The notes: generated by a model not told the origin, from the letters alone. DNA of 64,000 nt from RGIG4576 sp964606575 (GCA_964606575.1 CAZSHA010000005.1:1-64000); one strand, 5' to 3'. Numbered from the stretch's first letter, positions 51,239-61,367 are shown. Numbers and translations: made by a program.

Positions 51239-54200
51239 ATGAAACAGGTATTGAAAATATTTTCATTAACGATATTGCTATTTTTTATATGTGGTATATC
51301 CCAAGCGGCAATAAAATCTGTCGCGGCAAGTTCGTTTCTAGCTACATCTGATACGGTAAACTTATTTTACGGCTGGACAGAGGAGCAATATAAGGCTTAC
51401 GAAGACTCTGTCATAGCGGCATTATATCCGCCTGTAGAGGCACACAAAATGGATAGTGCTTCATGGGTAGCTCTCAATTCAGCTTCTACTTATCAAGCTG
51501 TGTTGGTTTCAGAAGAAGCGCAATCAACGATCGCTGCATCAGTCGACACGCAAAAGAGTGTCGGACAAATACAAATAAAATCTGGCATATCGCCTAATGG
51601 AGCGAAAACTTATCAAATTCCTATAGACGTGTACCCTGGAATAAACGGTTTCCAGCCTAAACTGTCGTTGGATTATAGTAGTCATCAAGGTAAGTCTGTA
51701 ATTGGTACAGGTTGGTCTTTGTCGGGTATATCCATGATTTCTCGTGGCACAAAATCTATTCACTACGACAATACCGTTGACGGAGTGAAGATGATTGCCG
51801 ATGATGCTTTTTATCTTAACGGTATACGTTTGCTTAAACAAGAAGAAAATAGCGGAATTATCATATATGAGTCAGAACGAGGCAATATCAAAGCTAGAGC
51901 CTATGTGTCTGGAAATATCACCAAGTATTTTGAAGTTTTTTATCCCGAAGGTCATAAGGGGATATTTGGTATCGCATCTAATACCGCCAACTATCTGTAT
52001 TACCCCATGACATCCCTTAGCGACCTTGACGGAAATACCATATCTTACACATATAATTATTCAAACAATAGTTATAATATTTCACGCATATCATATAACG
52101 GCTCGTCTGTCGAATTTATTTATGAGGGCAACCGGCTAGACCCATTGCTTTATTATAGTGGTGGAATTAAGGTTTATGAGGCAAATTTGCTAAAAAATAT
52201 AAATGTGAATTATGAAGGTAAGACTATTGGTACATATTCCTTGACATATATCAATTCAAATAATAAAGATGTCACTTTGTTATCTCAAGTAGGATACTCT
52301 TCAGGCGAGGATTCTTTCAATCCATTGATATTCCATTATACGCCTAGTTCTTCATCTACACTTTTTAAAACGTCAGAAACACGGCTGTATGCATGGTATA
52401 CTACGCATGCTCAAAATAGTTTGAAGATTGCAAGAGGGCGTTTTGATTATGATAATGGGATGGAAGGATTGGCTGTTGTTCCAAATTATAATCCTTATTG
52501 GCAACATTACCGTCATTCTACAGATACGCGCCACTCACAAAACCAATTCGTCAACTACTATGACGGCAGTGAAGAAATATTCCTTTGTCTTGGATTAGAT
52601 AAAGAATATTCCCAAGCATCGCATTCGTTATTAACTGGAACTGGATTTGTCGATATTTTATGTGCTGATTTAGAGGGAAAACAGGCTGAATATGTGATAA
52701 AGGTTAATAATGTGGTTGCTGATGGAATGGATCAAGTCACATTCCATGTCTATGCATTAAATATGAAATCTGGGTTAGGAGAGATTTATACAAGAACATA
52801 TAGTTTCCCTACTGTTTATACCGATGCCGATGATAATACCAGCATTCAGCCTAAATTCTATTATGTTGGGGATTTCAACGGTGATGGCAAACAGGAGATT
52901 ATGGCAATATCAGTCCATCAGCCGTTTGGCGATACATCTAAACCGTCTACATGCTATATATTCGATTTGGTGAACGATAAAATCATATATCAACAAAACC
53001 TGTTGGAGTATGATGTGACTTTCTTAGGAACTAATCAAACAGATCCTGATGTGGCAGAGAACAACACCGATAAGTTGTTCGTTCTCGATCATGACGGTGA
53101 TGGGAAGAGTGATATTTGCCATATAAACGACAGCGGAACGCATGTGTACCGATTTATTACATCAGGAACTGACATCGTTTCTTATTTAAAAACCACGACA
53201 AGCGGATTGACACTATCTAATTTAACTGACCGCACACTCATTCCTTTAGAGCTGAACGGAGATGGTAAAACAGATCTATTGCGTGCTCCGCAACCGACGT
53301 CATCAGCTAGTGTTGCCTATTGGACTGTATACAATTCGTCTGGTAACGGTTATTACGAGTCGCAAAACTTCCAACTCACAAATTATATTCTTGAGGACAA
53401 TTCAGGCATTATTGTTCAGGATGTAAATAATGACGGAATTTCAGATTTAATGCAATACTATACTTATGGTTTTGCTACTGCCTTAGCTAGAAATAATAAG
53501 TTCATTGGTTTTTATACAAATTCGTATCACAAGGAAGAAGCCACTTTAATACCGGTCAGCAGTCATTCTCGGAATATTTCTACGCAGTTATTATGCTTGA
53601 AAGACAGCGTAATTACACGCTATTCGTCAAACTTCAACTATGCTAAGGAAGCAATGATAACAGGTATGGTGAATAGCACCGGCTTATTGGAAGTCAATAG
53701 TTATAAAAACATAGATGCTACTGCTGATGGCGAGTTCTATACCAAGGGTGGTGATGCCACATATCCTTATGTCAACCTACAAGAACCGATGCCAGTACTT
53801 GCCTCTACCGAAACTTACGATGGTGAAGAACTGCTAGATTGCAGTTCGCTATCTTATTGTAATGCCGTGATTCATCGCCAAGGGCTTGGCTTTTGTGGCT
53901 TCGAGAAAGTCATCACAACCGATAAACGAGGCGATAAATTAGAGCAGATCTATAAACCTTATGAATTTAGTACCTTGTACAAAGAGGTTTCGCCCAAGTT
54001 TGAGAGGACTTACAGCTATAGTGCGACAGTGGAGTCCGACAAGACTTTGAAAATACGATTGGGAAGTTGGCAAGAGAAAGACTTGTTAAAAAATACGACG
54101 ACAACACATCTGATTGATCAAGACGAATACGGATATACCACCTATGAGTCCACATACTATCCTGTATCTGGAGCAATGAACAAAACCACTAAATACGTTC

Positions 54201-57200
54201 ATAACACCACGGTGGGCGATGGATATAGCCTTGGTTTTATGTACGATCAGGTGAAAAAGGTTCATCTTAACGGCGAAACCCATAGTGAGCGTATGTATAT
54301 CCCGACTTATCATAAACGTCGCCCTATAATTCGCTATACCTACGTCAACGACAGCCAAGTGAAAAGAGAGTCGTTCGCCTACGATTCGTTAGGGAACATA
54401 GTGACATCTACCGCACAACCTTATGCATCATCAAATATCTTGCAATCTTCATACGTGTACGACACGCATGGCAGGCTGGTAAAGGAAACCGACCCTCTTG
54501 GATTATCTAAAGAATATGCCTACGATAGCCTTGGCAGAGTTAGCTCCACTAAAGACATCAGAGGAAATGCCACAACCCATGTTTACGACTCGTTTGGCAG
54601 AGAAGTATTGACCACATTTCCTGATAAGACAATAGAGTCCACTACATACGAATGGATAGCCGATAGTTCCAGCGGTCTTTATTCTATTACCGAGAGCGGT
54701 ACGGGAAAACCCTCCACAAAAACGACTTATGATGCCCTTAACCGTGAGATACGCATCAGTGAAATGCGATTTGACGGAAGTACGATAAAAATTGATAAGG
54801 TTTATGATAGTTACGGCAGAGAGTCTAAAGAGTCGTTACCATATAAAGGCGACTCACCGTCGTTATGGAATACATATACTTATGACATATACGATAGAAT
54901 TACTGCCTATAAAGAAGCATCAGGACGTACCTCTACTTATTCTTATGATGGAATGAGCGTGACATCCATAGCTGACGGAGTCGTGAGGACACGTACTTAT
55001 AACGGTATGGATAATCTTGTTTCTGTAACCGATTCAGCTGGAACTATCACGTTCAACCTACGTCCCGATGGTCAGCCTTCGTCAATTGTTTCACCAAGCG
55101 ACATAACCACCACTTTCACTTACGACAATTATGGGCGGCAGTTGACAATAGACGATCCTAGCCACGGTGTAACCTCATACGAATATGATGCCGCTGGTAA
55201 TGTTGCAAAAGAAACCTATGCTACGGGAAAATCTATACAATACACTTACGATACTCTCAATCGGCTTAAAACAAAAATAACGCCCGAATTTACTGTTACT
55301 TATACTTATGGTTCTAAAGGAGAACTTGTGTGTGTTAGTGATAATAGCGGTACAACTCTGAAAGAGTATATCTACGATAGCCTTGGCAGGCTCATTACCG
55401 ACCTTGAAACATACAATGACTTTTATTCTAGTTATTACCTAGCTAGGAATTTTTCCTACATGAATGGAAATGTGGCGAAAATAACATACAGCAGTCATAA
55501 GGGCGATATAGGTGCTGAGCATTTCACATATACCAACGGTCACCTTAGCGAAGTGAAATGGAACAATACTACATCCATATATAAACTTATTGCTGAAAAC
55601 GAATTCGGTAAACCCACTGAGTCGTACACAACTGGGGGAACTCGCCGTTATGGATATACTCAATATGGACTGCCCTCATTCAGGTTAACGGAGAACACCC
55701 AAGGTGACACCATTCAGTACGAAAGTTATGTGTTCGATCCGCTCACGGGTAACTTACAATCTAAATGCGACCACATTCACAATCTCGCTAATTCATATCG
55801 GTATGATTGCCTTAACCGTTTGACCTCTGATGGAGTGGTAGACATAAAATATGACAACAAAGGTAATATATTGAGCAAGGGCTATATGGGTGATTACACC
55901 TATAGTAATGCCGATAAGCCTTATGCCGTTACCGATTTGGCTGGTTTCAGCACGAGATATGTAGCCAATAGAGGTCAGAGCGTCGAATATAACTCGTTCC
56001 GCCGTCCTAGCTTGATAAGTGAGAATGGTTATGAAGCCTCGATTGATTATAATGGTGATTATGACCGCATGAAGATGCTGCTTACCAAGGACGATGCACA
56101 CTTGATGGCAAAGTACTATTTTAGTGGTTGTTATGAAACCGAGATAGACTCGCTAGGAAATGAGAAAGAAAGGCTGTACCTAAATGGAGGATATTACGAC
56201 TCACCAGCAGTTTATATAAAAGATAGTTCTGGAGTCGGTTTACACTATATCTTGCGAGATTATCTGGGAAGTATACGCTATGTGACCAATTCTTTAGGTA
56301 ATGTGGAGCAAGAATTAAGCTACGATGCGTGGGGTAGGTTTAGGTATCCCGATGACGGTAGGATGTATGGAGTTAACGTGTTCCCAGAGCCGATATTAGG
56401 CAGAGGTTTTACAGGGCATGAACATCTCACATGGTGCGGACTTGTGAACATGAATGCTCGTTTGTACGATTTTGGTTTAGGTCGTTTTTTGTCGCCCGAT
56501 CCGTTCGTACAGTCGCCCGACCTCTCACAGAACTATAACCGTTATGCCTATGCGATGAATAATCCGTTACGTTACACCGACGAGTCAGGAGAGTTTATAC
56601 CTATTCTAATAGGTGCTTTAATCGGAGGAGGCATTAATCTGATTTCTAATTGGAATAATTGTGACGGATTTCTACAATTTGCAACAACTTTTATTACGGG
56701 AGCTTGTACAGGAGGAGCTGTAGTTGCTAGTGCAGGATTAGGGGCTCTTGCTACAGCTGGAGTCGCTGGAGCTAGCGGAGCAGTCTTGTCTTCATCAAAT
56801 AATATTGTAGCTCAAACTGGCGAAAATTTTTCAGGTTTTAGCGATGTTGATTGGGGTGAAGTAGGCGAAAGCGCAGTGGTTGGTGGTGTTTCAGGCTTTG
56901 CTGGCTCTTATGCTGGCTCTATTGTAACGAATGCCTCATTCACTGTTAATGGTATAAATAGCCCTTTGTTAAGATCAGCTGTTGTTTCTCCGTTATCTGC
57001 TGGAGCTGGGCATGTTGCTGGAGGAACCACATTAGGGTTATTAAACGGAGAAAACTTTGGTGATGCTTTCGGTAGTTCTTTTTCTGGGATAGGACAATCT
57101 ATGTCGATTGGGCTTATTGTAGGAACGTCGTCAACAGCTGGTTCGTGCTTGATGGCGGGAGTTAATCCGTTAAATGGAAAAATTATTAAAGGGTATCAAC

Positions 57201-57493
57201 TTCATCATTTTGCCACAAATAAAAATAGTACATTTACACCTGGAATGAAAAATATTGCAGATGAGTTTGGTTTAGACTTGGATGGGGAATGGAATACAGG
57301 ATATTTGAAGCATAGCGGTAGGCATCCAAATGCTTATCATGAATTTGTATTGGATAATATGAATACAATTAAAAATATGCCTGGTATGAATCAACAAAGA
57401 TTTATATTGAATTATCAACGTATGGTAGTTAAACCTGTAACTAAGCATCCAGAAATGTTGAGAAAAAGTCATTGGAATGAACTAAAAAAATAA
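51239..57493 (+). CDS. giant RHS/SpvB-type polymorphic toxin with AHH-like nuclease domain
   Basis: This 2084-residue protein starts with a signal-like segment. A SpvB/TcB-like region is at about 100-350 (YQIPIDVYPGINGFQPKLSL, GWSLSGISMISRG). VCBS/FG-GAP-like repeats follow (DFNGDGKQEIM near 544, DHDGDGKSDI near 617, NGDGKTDLL near 671). RHS YD repeats run from about 1050. The RHS core is RLYDFGLGRFLSPDPF near 1740, followed by YAMNNPLRYTDESG. After a glycine-rich hydrophobic stretch the toxin tip has LHHF (His1989, His1990), KHSGRHPNAYHEF (His2025, 2029, 2034), as in AHH nucleases of the HNH/Endonuclease VII group. The RHS shell encloses the tip, which cuts nucleic acid in rivals. Immunity genes follow. 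Confidence 0.85.
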   Translation: MKQVLKIFSLTILLFFICGISQAAIKSVAASSFLATSDTVNLFYGWTEEQYKAYEDSVIAALYPPVEAHKMDSASWVALNSASTYQAVLVSEEAQSTIAASVDTQKSVGQIQIKSGISPNGAKTYQIPIDVYPGINGFQPKLSLDYSSHQGKSVIGTGWSLSGISMISRGTKSIHYDNTVDGVKMIADDAFYLNGIRLLKQEENSGIIIYESERGNIKARAYVSGNITKYFEVFYPEGHKGIFGIASNTANYLYYPMTSLSDLDGNTISYTYNYSNNSYNISRISYNGSSVEFIYEGNRLDPLLYYSGGIKVYEANLLKNINVNYEGKTIGTYSLTYINSNNKDVTLLSQVGYSSGEDSFNPLIFHYTPSSSSTLFKTSETRLYAWYTTHAQNSLKIARGRFDYDNGMEGLAVVPNYNPYWQHYRHSTDTRHSQNQFVNYYDGSEEIFLCLGLDKEYSQASHSLLTGTGFVDILCADLEGKQAEYVIKVNNVVADGMDQVTFHVYALNMKSGLGEIYTRTYSFPTVYTDADDNTSIQPKFYYVGDFNGDGKQEIMAISVHQPFGDTSKPSTCYIFDLVNDKIIYQQNLLEYDVTFLGTNQTDPDVAENNTDKLFVLDHDGDGKSDICHINDSGTHVYRFITSGTDIVSYLKTTTSGLTLSNLTDRTLIPLELNGDGKTDLLRAPQPTSSASVAYWTVYNSSGNGYYESQNFQLTNYILEDNSGIIVQDVNNDGISDLMQYYTYGFATALARNNKFIGFYTNSYHKEEATLIPVSSHSRNISTQLLCLKDSVITRYSSNFNYAKEAMITGMVNSTGLLEVNSYKNIDATADGEFYTKGGDATYPYVNLQEPMPVLASTETYDGEELLDCSSLSYCNAVIHRQGLGFCGFEKVITTDKRGDKLEQIYKPYEFSTLYKEVSPKFERTYSYSATVESDKTLKIRLGSWQEKDLLKNTTTTHLIDQDEYGYTTYESTYYPVSGAMNKTTKYVHNTTVGDGYSLGFMYDQVKKVHLNGETHSERMYIPTYHKRRPIIRYTYVNDSQVKRESFAYDSLGNIVTSTAQPYASSNILQSSYVYDTHGRLVKETDPLGLSKEYAYDSLGRVSSTKDIRGNATTHVYDSFGREVLTTFPDKTIESTTYEWIADSSSGLYSITESGTGKPSTKTTYDALNREIRISEMRFDGSTIKIDKVYDSYGRESKESLPYKGDSPSLWNTYTYDIYDRITAYKEASGRTSTYSYDGMSVTSIADGVVRTRTYNGMDNLVSVTDSAGTITFNLRPDGQPSSIVSPSDITTTFTYDNYGRQLTIDDPSHGVTSYEYDAAGNVAKETYATGKSIQYTYDTLNRLKTKITPEFTVTYTYGSKGELVCVSDNSGTTLKEYIYDSLGRLITDLETYNDFYSSYYLARNFSYMNGNVAKITYSSHKGDIGAEHFTYTNGHLSEVKWNNTTSIYKLIAENEFGKPTESYTTGGTRRYGYTQYGLPSFRLTENTQGDTIQYESYVFDPLTGNLQSKCDHIHNLANSYRYDCLNRLTSDGVVDIKYDNKGNILSKGYMGDYTYSNADKPYAVTDLAGFSTRYVANRGQSVEYNSFRRPSLISENGYEASIDYNGDYDRMKMLLTKDDAHLMAKYYFSGCYETEIDSLGNEKERLYLNGGYYDSPAVYIKDSSGVGLHYILRDYLGSIRYVTNSLGNVEQELSYDAWGRFRYPDDGRMYGVNVFPEPILGRGFTGHEHLTWCGLVNMNARLYDFGLGRFLSPDPFVQSPDLSQNYNRYAYAMNNPLRYTDESGEFIPILIGALIGGGINLISNWNNCDGFLQFATTFITGACTGGAVVASAGLGALATAGVAGASGAVLSSSNNIVAQTGENFSGFSDVDWGEVGESAVVGGVSGFAGSYAGSIVTNASFTVNGINSPLLRSAVVSPLSAGAGHVAGGTTLGLLNGENFGDAFGSSFSGIGQSMSIGLIVGTSSTAGSCLMAGVNPLNGKIIKGYQLHHFATNKNSTFTPGMKNIADEFGLDLDGEWNTGYLKHSGRHPNAYHEFVLDNMNTIKNMPGMNQQRFILNYQRMVVKPVTKHPEMLRKSHWNELKK

Positions 57494-57499
57494 AATATT

Positions 57500-58051
57500 A
57501 TGGAAAAAACTTTTTTTTACCTGTTGCCTAATGGTTACGATAAGTATTCGGGTCTTCTATATGCTCCTGAGGGACGTAAAAATCCCATTGCCTCCGATGG
57601 TAAACCTGTGGAAAATTGGCAAACATTAGAACTGACTTTGCGTGACGGATTTTATTGCGATTTCTCTAGGTGTGTGAGCGGTGCAAACATCGTTAGTGAA
57701 GAATTTAAAGAAGTAATAGAGAAATTTATCCCAAAAGATTATCCTTTAGAATTTCTTCCCGTAAAAGCGAAGAGCGAAAAATATGGAGATAGAAGATTCT
57801 ATATAATGCATTTCACCAAGATATTTGACGTTATAGACAAAGGACACACGGTGTACTTGGAAGGAACAGATGTTATTGTTAAAGAATGTTTGGATTTTCA
57901 GAAATGTAAGGATCTCCATATTTTTAATGTGAAACCTGCTACAAATGGAGTTGTCGTTTCAGGAGAAGTTCGACGTGAATTGAGGAAGGCGAAATTGGAT
58001 TTGGGTTTCGTTTTCCACCCAATTCCCTATTTCGATCCCCTTAGTAAATAG
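57500..58051 (+). CDS. Imm11-like immunity protein
   Basis: This 183-residue cytosolic protein starts six bases after the RHS toxin, the usual place of its cognate immunity gene. TLRDGFYCDFSRCVSGANIV, FLPVKAKS, RRFYIMHFTKIFDVID and a final VSGEVRRELRKAKLDLGFVF resemble the Imm11 (DUF1629) family of polymorphic-toxin immunity proteins. It should bind and block the AHH nuclease domain. Specific binding is inferred from position. Confidence 0.75.
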   Translation: MEKTFFYLLPNGYDKYSGLLYAPEGRKNPIASDGKPVENWQTLELTLRDGFYCDFSRCVSGANIVSEEFKEVIEKFIPKDYPLEFLPVKAKSEKYGDRRFYIMHFTKIFDVIDKGHTVYLEGTDVIVKECLDFQKCKDLHIFNVKPATNGVVVSGEVRRELRKAKLDLGFVFHPIPYFDPLSK

Positions 58052-58061
58052 TCGCATTAAC

Positions 58062-58092
58062 AAGTTCAATGCAGCGTGGAACGAAAAAAATA
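58062..58092 (+). pseudogene. 3' relic of an Imm26-like immunity gene
   Basis: The bases TTCAATGCAGCGTGGAACGA encode FNAAWNE in one frame and match the last codons of the Imm26-like gene near 59396-59418 with one substitution. Extra A residues break the stop. It sits between the Imm11 gene and the macrodomain gene, so an Imm26 copy once ended here and was lost by recombination. Confidence 0.65.
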
Positions 58093-58098
58093 AATATT

Positions 58099-58551
58099 AT
58101 GGTAAGGTTCATTGATTTTGGAGATATTTTTGCAATATCAGACGTGAAAAATTTTGCTCACGGATGTAATTGTGCAGGTGCGATGGGGAAAGGTATTGCA
58201 GTTCAATTTAAAATGAAATTTCCAGAGATGTACAAGGAATACAAACATCTGTGCAAAACTGGCAAGTATAATCCAGGCGATGTTTATGCCTATCGTTATA
58301 GTGGCGGATATGTTTATAATCTTGCGACACAAACTTCATGGAAAACCTGTGCGAAATTAGAATATATAGAAGAAGCAATAGGTAAAATGCTGGTAATGGC
58401 TAGGGAACATGGAGTAAAATCCATAGCTATGCCTGCTATTGGTGCTGGATTAGGTGGATTGAATTGGCAAGACGTAAAAGATGTTATCTGTGGTGTGGCG
58501 TCAGGTTTTGACGATGTTATTCTGTATGTAGTGGAGGAGTATTGTCAGTAA
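58099..58551 (+). CDS. stand-alone DarG-like macrodomain protein
   Basis: The ATG at 58099 gives 150 residues that consist of a single macrodomain; the ATG at 58069 was rejected because it falls in the immunity relic. Motifs are FGDIFAISDVKNFAHGCNCAG, GKGIAVQFKMKFP (Lys38 in the place of the TARG1/DarG lysine) and AIGAGLGGLNW. DarG removes ADP-ribose from DNA and neutralises DarT; this gene lacks the C-terminal DarG domain and has no DarT neighbour. Its place between Imm11 and Imm26 suggests that it protects against an ADP-ribosylating toxin. Confidence 0.85.
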   Translation: MVRFIDFGDIFAISDVKNFAHGCNCAGAMGKGIAVQFKMKFPEMYKEYKHLCKTGKYNPGDVYAYRYSGGYVYNLATQTSWKTCAKLEYIEEAIGKMLVMAREHGVKSIAMPAIGAGLGGLNWQDVKDVICGVASGFDDVILYVVEEYCQ

Positions 58552-58633
58552 AAAATAATGAACATGATAGCACCTTTAAAGAAATCAATGGTTGCGAGCA
58601 TACATGTATTGAGTAACATCAATCGAGTGTAAT

Positions 58634-59421
58634 ATGGTAAAGCGTGTTGTGACAAGGGTAGGCGATATATTCTGTGCGGAGATAGGTGACGAGTATAAAT
58701 GCTATTTCCAATATATGGCAAAAGATTCAAGTTTGCTGTATAGTGCTGCGATACGAGTGTTCAAGACACGTTATCCTATGGATTATGAGCCTGATGTAGA
58801 AGATATAGTTAAAGATGAAGTGCTGTTTTATACACATACGTTCCTAAGGGTAGGATTGGATGCGAACGCATGGTATAAGGTCGGAAATCTAAAGAATTGG
58901 GGTTGGAAGGCTTAAAAAAAATAGTATTTGGTCATGCTTCAACTTTCACATCGATGGATAGCGGTGCTGGAATTAAGCTAGTCAAAGTAAATCCATTGGA
59001 TAACTGGAGTATATGGCGCGTTAATGAAGAACCTGTAAATGTTGGCAACCTTCCTGAAGAGTATCATGATGTTATTGAGGAGGGGGCTGTTAATCCTTAT
59101 AGTTGTATAATAGAACGAATCAAAATGGGTTATTGCGCAGGTACTTCATACGAATATGATGTTATTAAGCGACGACCTATATCTGGTGTCAATAGTTACG
59201 CGAAACGCATTGTCGACGGCAACGAATGTTATTTCCACTATATAGGGGAGGATATAAGCAGAGAGCTGATTTTAAAACCTCAAGGTCTGGTTAAACTGAC
59301 AACAGAATTTCCTAGTAGTGAGGGATGTCATTTCCATGCCAAGAAATTTTGGGAAATAAACTGGAAGTTCCAAGATTTCATCACTGAAGAGGAATTCAAT
59401 GCAGCATGGAACGAAAAATAA
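58634..59421 (+). pseudogene. frameshifted Imm26-like immunity gene
   Basis: Two open frames, 58634-58915 (93 residues) and 58897-59421, together resemble an Imm26-family immunity protein of about 260 residues. The first gives VTRVGDIFCAEIGDEYKCYF and FYTHTFLRVGLDANAWYKVG. The second gives GLEGLKKIVFGHASTF, NPLDNWSIWRVNEEPVNVGN and ends TEEEFNAAWNEK. A single base missing near 58896-58900 would explain the change of frame at AAGAATTGGGG. The second part has no good ATG start. It could be a real pseudogene, a sequencing slip in the G/T run or, less likely, programmed frameshifting. Confidence 0.75.
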
Positions 59422-59425
59422 AAAG

Positions 59426-59466
59426 GAGAACCCTGAGCCGATATAGTGGATTCAGGGTTCTCTTGT
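59426..59466. terminator. bidirectional terminator between the immunity genes and nagB
   Basis: GAGAACCCTGA at 59426-59436 pairs perfectly with TCAGGGTTCTC at 59452-59462; A-rich and T-rich flanks serve both strands. Confidence 0.85.
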
Positions 59467-59496
59467 GTTGTGTGTAAATATATATTCTTGTTAGTA

Positions 59497-60309
59497 TTAC
59501 TTCAAGATAGTAGCAGGATCTAGGTTGTCCTTTTCGATATCTTTGAAATAACGGTATGTACCTACTTTTAATTCAGCACAAGCATCTTCGTCGCAAACGA
59601 TGATAGCTTTAGGGTGCATTTGAAGTGCGGTGATAGTCCATTGTTGAGAAACAGCACCTTCTACACCTTCACGCAAAGCACGAGCCTTGTTGTATCCGTT
59701 AACAAGAAGTAGCACGCTCTTAGCGTTGCACACAGTCTTAACACCAACTGTAAGCGCTGTCTTAGGCACTTTGTTCACATCGTTGTCGAAGAAACGAGAG
59801 TTGGCGATGATTGTATCTTGAGTAAGAGTCTTTTGACGAGTTAGCGAGCTTAGTGATGATCCTGGCTCGTTGAATGCTATGTGTCCGTCAGGACCTACAC
59901 CGCCCATGAACAAGTCGATACCTCCACGAGCAGCAATTTTAGCTTCATAGTCAGCACATTCCTTTTCTAAATCTTCTGCATTACCGTTAAGGATATTCAC
60001 ATTTTCTTTTTTGATGTCGATGTGGCTGAAGAAGTTGTTCCACATGAAAGAGTGGTAGCTTTCAGGGTGATCTTCAGGCAGGTTGCAGTATTCGTCCATG
60101 TTGAAAGTGACAACATTAGCGAAAGAAACCTTGCCAGCCTTGTTAAGCTCAATTAGCTTCTTGTACATGCCAAGAGGCGAACTTCCTGTTGGGCATCCAA
60201 GCACGAAAGGTTTTTCTGGAGTTGGATTAGCTTTGTTGATTTCATTTGCCACGTAGTTAGCAGCCCATTCTGCTATGCTTGCGGCATTTGGTTGGATAAT
60301 TAATCTCAT
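59497..60309 (-). CDS. nagB: glucosamine-6-phosphate deaminase
   Basis: This 270-residue enzyme turns glucosamine-6-phosphate into fructose-6-phosphate and ammonia. Catalytic residues fall at the same numbers as in E. coli NagB: Asp72 (FNMDEYCNL), Asp141, His143 and Glu148 (GGVGPDGHIAFNEPGSS). CPTGSSPLGMYKKL is the sugar-phosphate loop. It is monocistronic with a TAAGTTTG box 52 bases upstream and supports amino-sugar use. Confidence 0.97.
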   Translation of the reverse strand: MRLIIQPNAASIAEWAANYVANEINKANPTPEKPFVLGCPTGSSPLGMYKKLIELNKAGKVSFANVVTFNMDEYCNLPEDHPESYHSFMWNNFFSHIDIKKENVNILNGNAEDLEKECADYEAKIAARGGIDLFMGGVGPDGHIAFNEPGSSLSSLTRQKTLTQDTIIANSRFFDNDVNKVPKTALTVGVKTVCNAKSVLLLVNGYNKARALREGVEGAVSQQWTITALQMHPKAIIVCDEDACAELKVGTYRYFKDIEKDNLDPATILK

Positions 60310-60361
60310 AGTTGTTAATTTTATTATTAGGTTCTAATATATTACTAGCAATTTATTAATG

Positions 60362-60369
60362 CAAACTTA
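60362..60369 (-). promoter_or_regulatory. -7 element TAAGTTTG of nagB (minus strand)
   Basis: A TAnnTTTG match 53 bases before nagB; no clear -33 box. Confidence 0.5.
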
Positions 60370-60431
60370 CGCAAAAAATCTGATATATTATTTGAGTTTG
60401 TGCCTTAATGCCTATTTTTATGCTAAAATGG

Positions 60432-61187
60432 CTATTTAAGAACTAACTCCACTGGGCAGTGGTCGCTTCCGAAAATGTCGTTATGGATGCTTGCCGCTTG
60501 CAATTGTGGGGCAAGGCGGGATGATACTAGGAAGTAGTCGATACGCCACCCGGCATTTTTCTCTCTAGCCTTGAAGCGATAGCTCCACCATGAATAAGCA
60601 CCTTCCTTGTCGGGGAAAAAGTGGCGGAAAGAGTCGATGAAACCAGTTTCTAGCAATATGGAGAATTTCTCACGCTCTTGGTCGGTGAAGCCAGCGTTCA
60701 TGCGGTTGGTCTTAGGATTTTTCAAATCAATCTCTTTGTGTGCCACGTTCAAGTCGCCGCATACGATTACTGGTTTCTTCTTGTCGAGAGAGAGCAAATA
60801 GTTACGGAAGTCATCTTCCCATGTCATGCGGTAGTCGAGGCGTTTCAATCCGTCTTGCGAGTTTGGCACGTAAGCTGTGACGAGAAAGAAATCGTCCATT
60901 TCCAGCGTAATTACACGCCCCTCATGGTCATGTTCATCGATGCCTATACCGTAGGTTACGGCTATAGGCGTGTGGCGGGTATATATGGCTGTGCCAGAGT
61001 AACCTTTCTTATCGGCGTAGTTCCAATAGGACGTGTAGCCGTCGAAATTGAGGTCTAGCTGTCCTTCTTGCATTTTAGTTTCTTGCAGGCAGAAGAAGTT
61101 GGCATCGAGCTTATTGAATGCCTCGGCAAATCCTTTGCCTACTATGGCTCTTAATCCGTTGACGTTCCAAGATATAAATTTCAGCAT
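60432..61187 (-). CDS. xth: exodeoxyribonuclease III family protein
   Basis: This 251-residue protein of the exonuclease III/AP endonuclease family repairs abasic sites. Active-site marks are FISWNVNGLRA, LQETKMQ (Glu36), VICGDLNVAHKEIDL, WRIDYFLVS and the final FGSDHCPVELVL. Length is normal. A good promoter is upstream. Confidence 0.95.
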   Translation of the reverse strand: MLKFISWNVNGLRAIVGKGFAEAFNKLDANFFCLQETKMQEGQLDLNFDGYTSYWNYADKKGYSGTAIYTRHTPIAVTYGIGIDEHDHEGRVITLEMDDFFLVTAYVPNSQDGLKRLDYRMTWEDDFRNYLLSLDKKKPVIVCGDLNVAHKEIDLKNPKTNRMNAGFTDQEREKFSILLETGFIDSFRHFFPDKEGAYSWWSYRFKAREKNAGWRIDYFLVSSRLAPQLQAASIHNDIFGSDHCPVELVLK

Positions 61188-61211
61188 TATTTTCAGTATT
61201 TGATGTTAATA

Positions 61212-61243
61212 CAAACATAGGCAAATTTCTTGACATTGCCAAA
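61212..61243 (-). promoter_or_regulatory. exonuclease III promoter (minus strand)
   Basis: On the minus strand TTTG (61240-61243), 20 bases, then TATGTTTG (61212-61219), 24 bases before the start codon. Confidence 0.7.
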
Positions 61244-61359
61244 TCAGCATATTTTATAGGTACGTTATGGGTGGTTGTTGTGGCTTGTGATGCTGTAAGG
61301 GATTTAGCCCTGTTAAGGTATTTTTGCACATAAGTTAAGAATGTGTGAAAGGAATGTTG

Positions 61360-61367
61360 TACCTTTG
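61360..61367 (+). promoter_or_regulatory. -7 element TACCTTTG of fabI
   Basis: A TAnnTTTG match 83 bases before the fabI start; the -33 box is weak. Confidence 0.55.
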
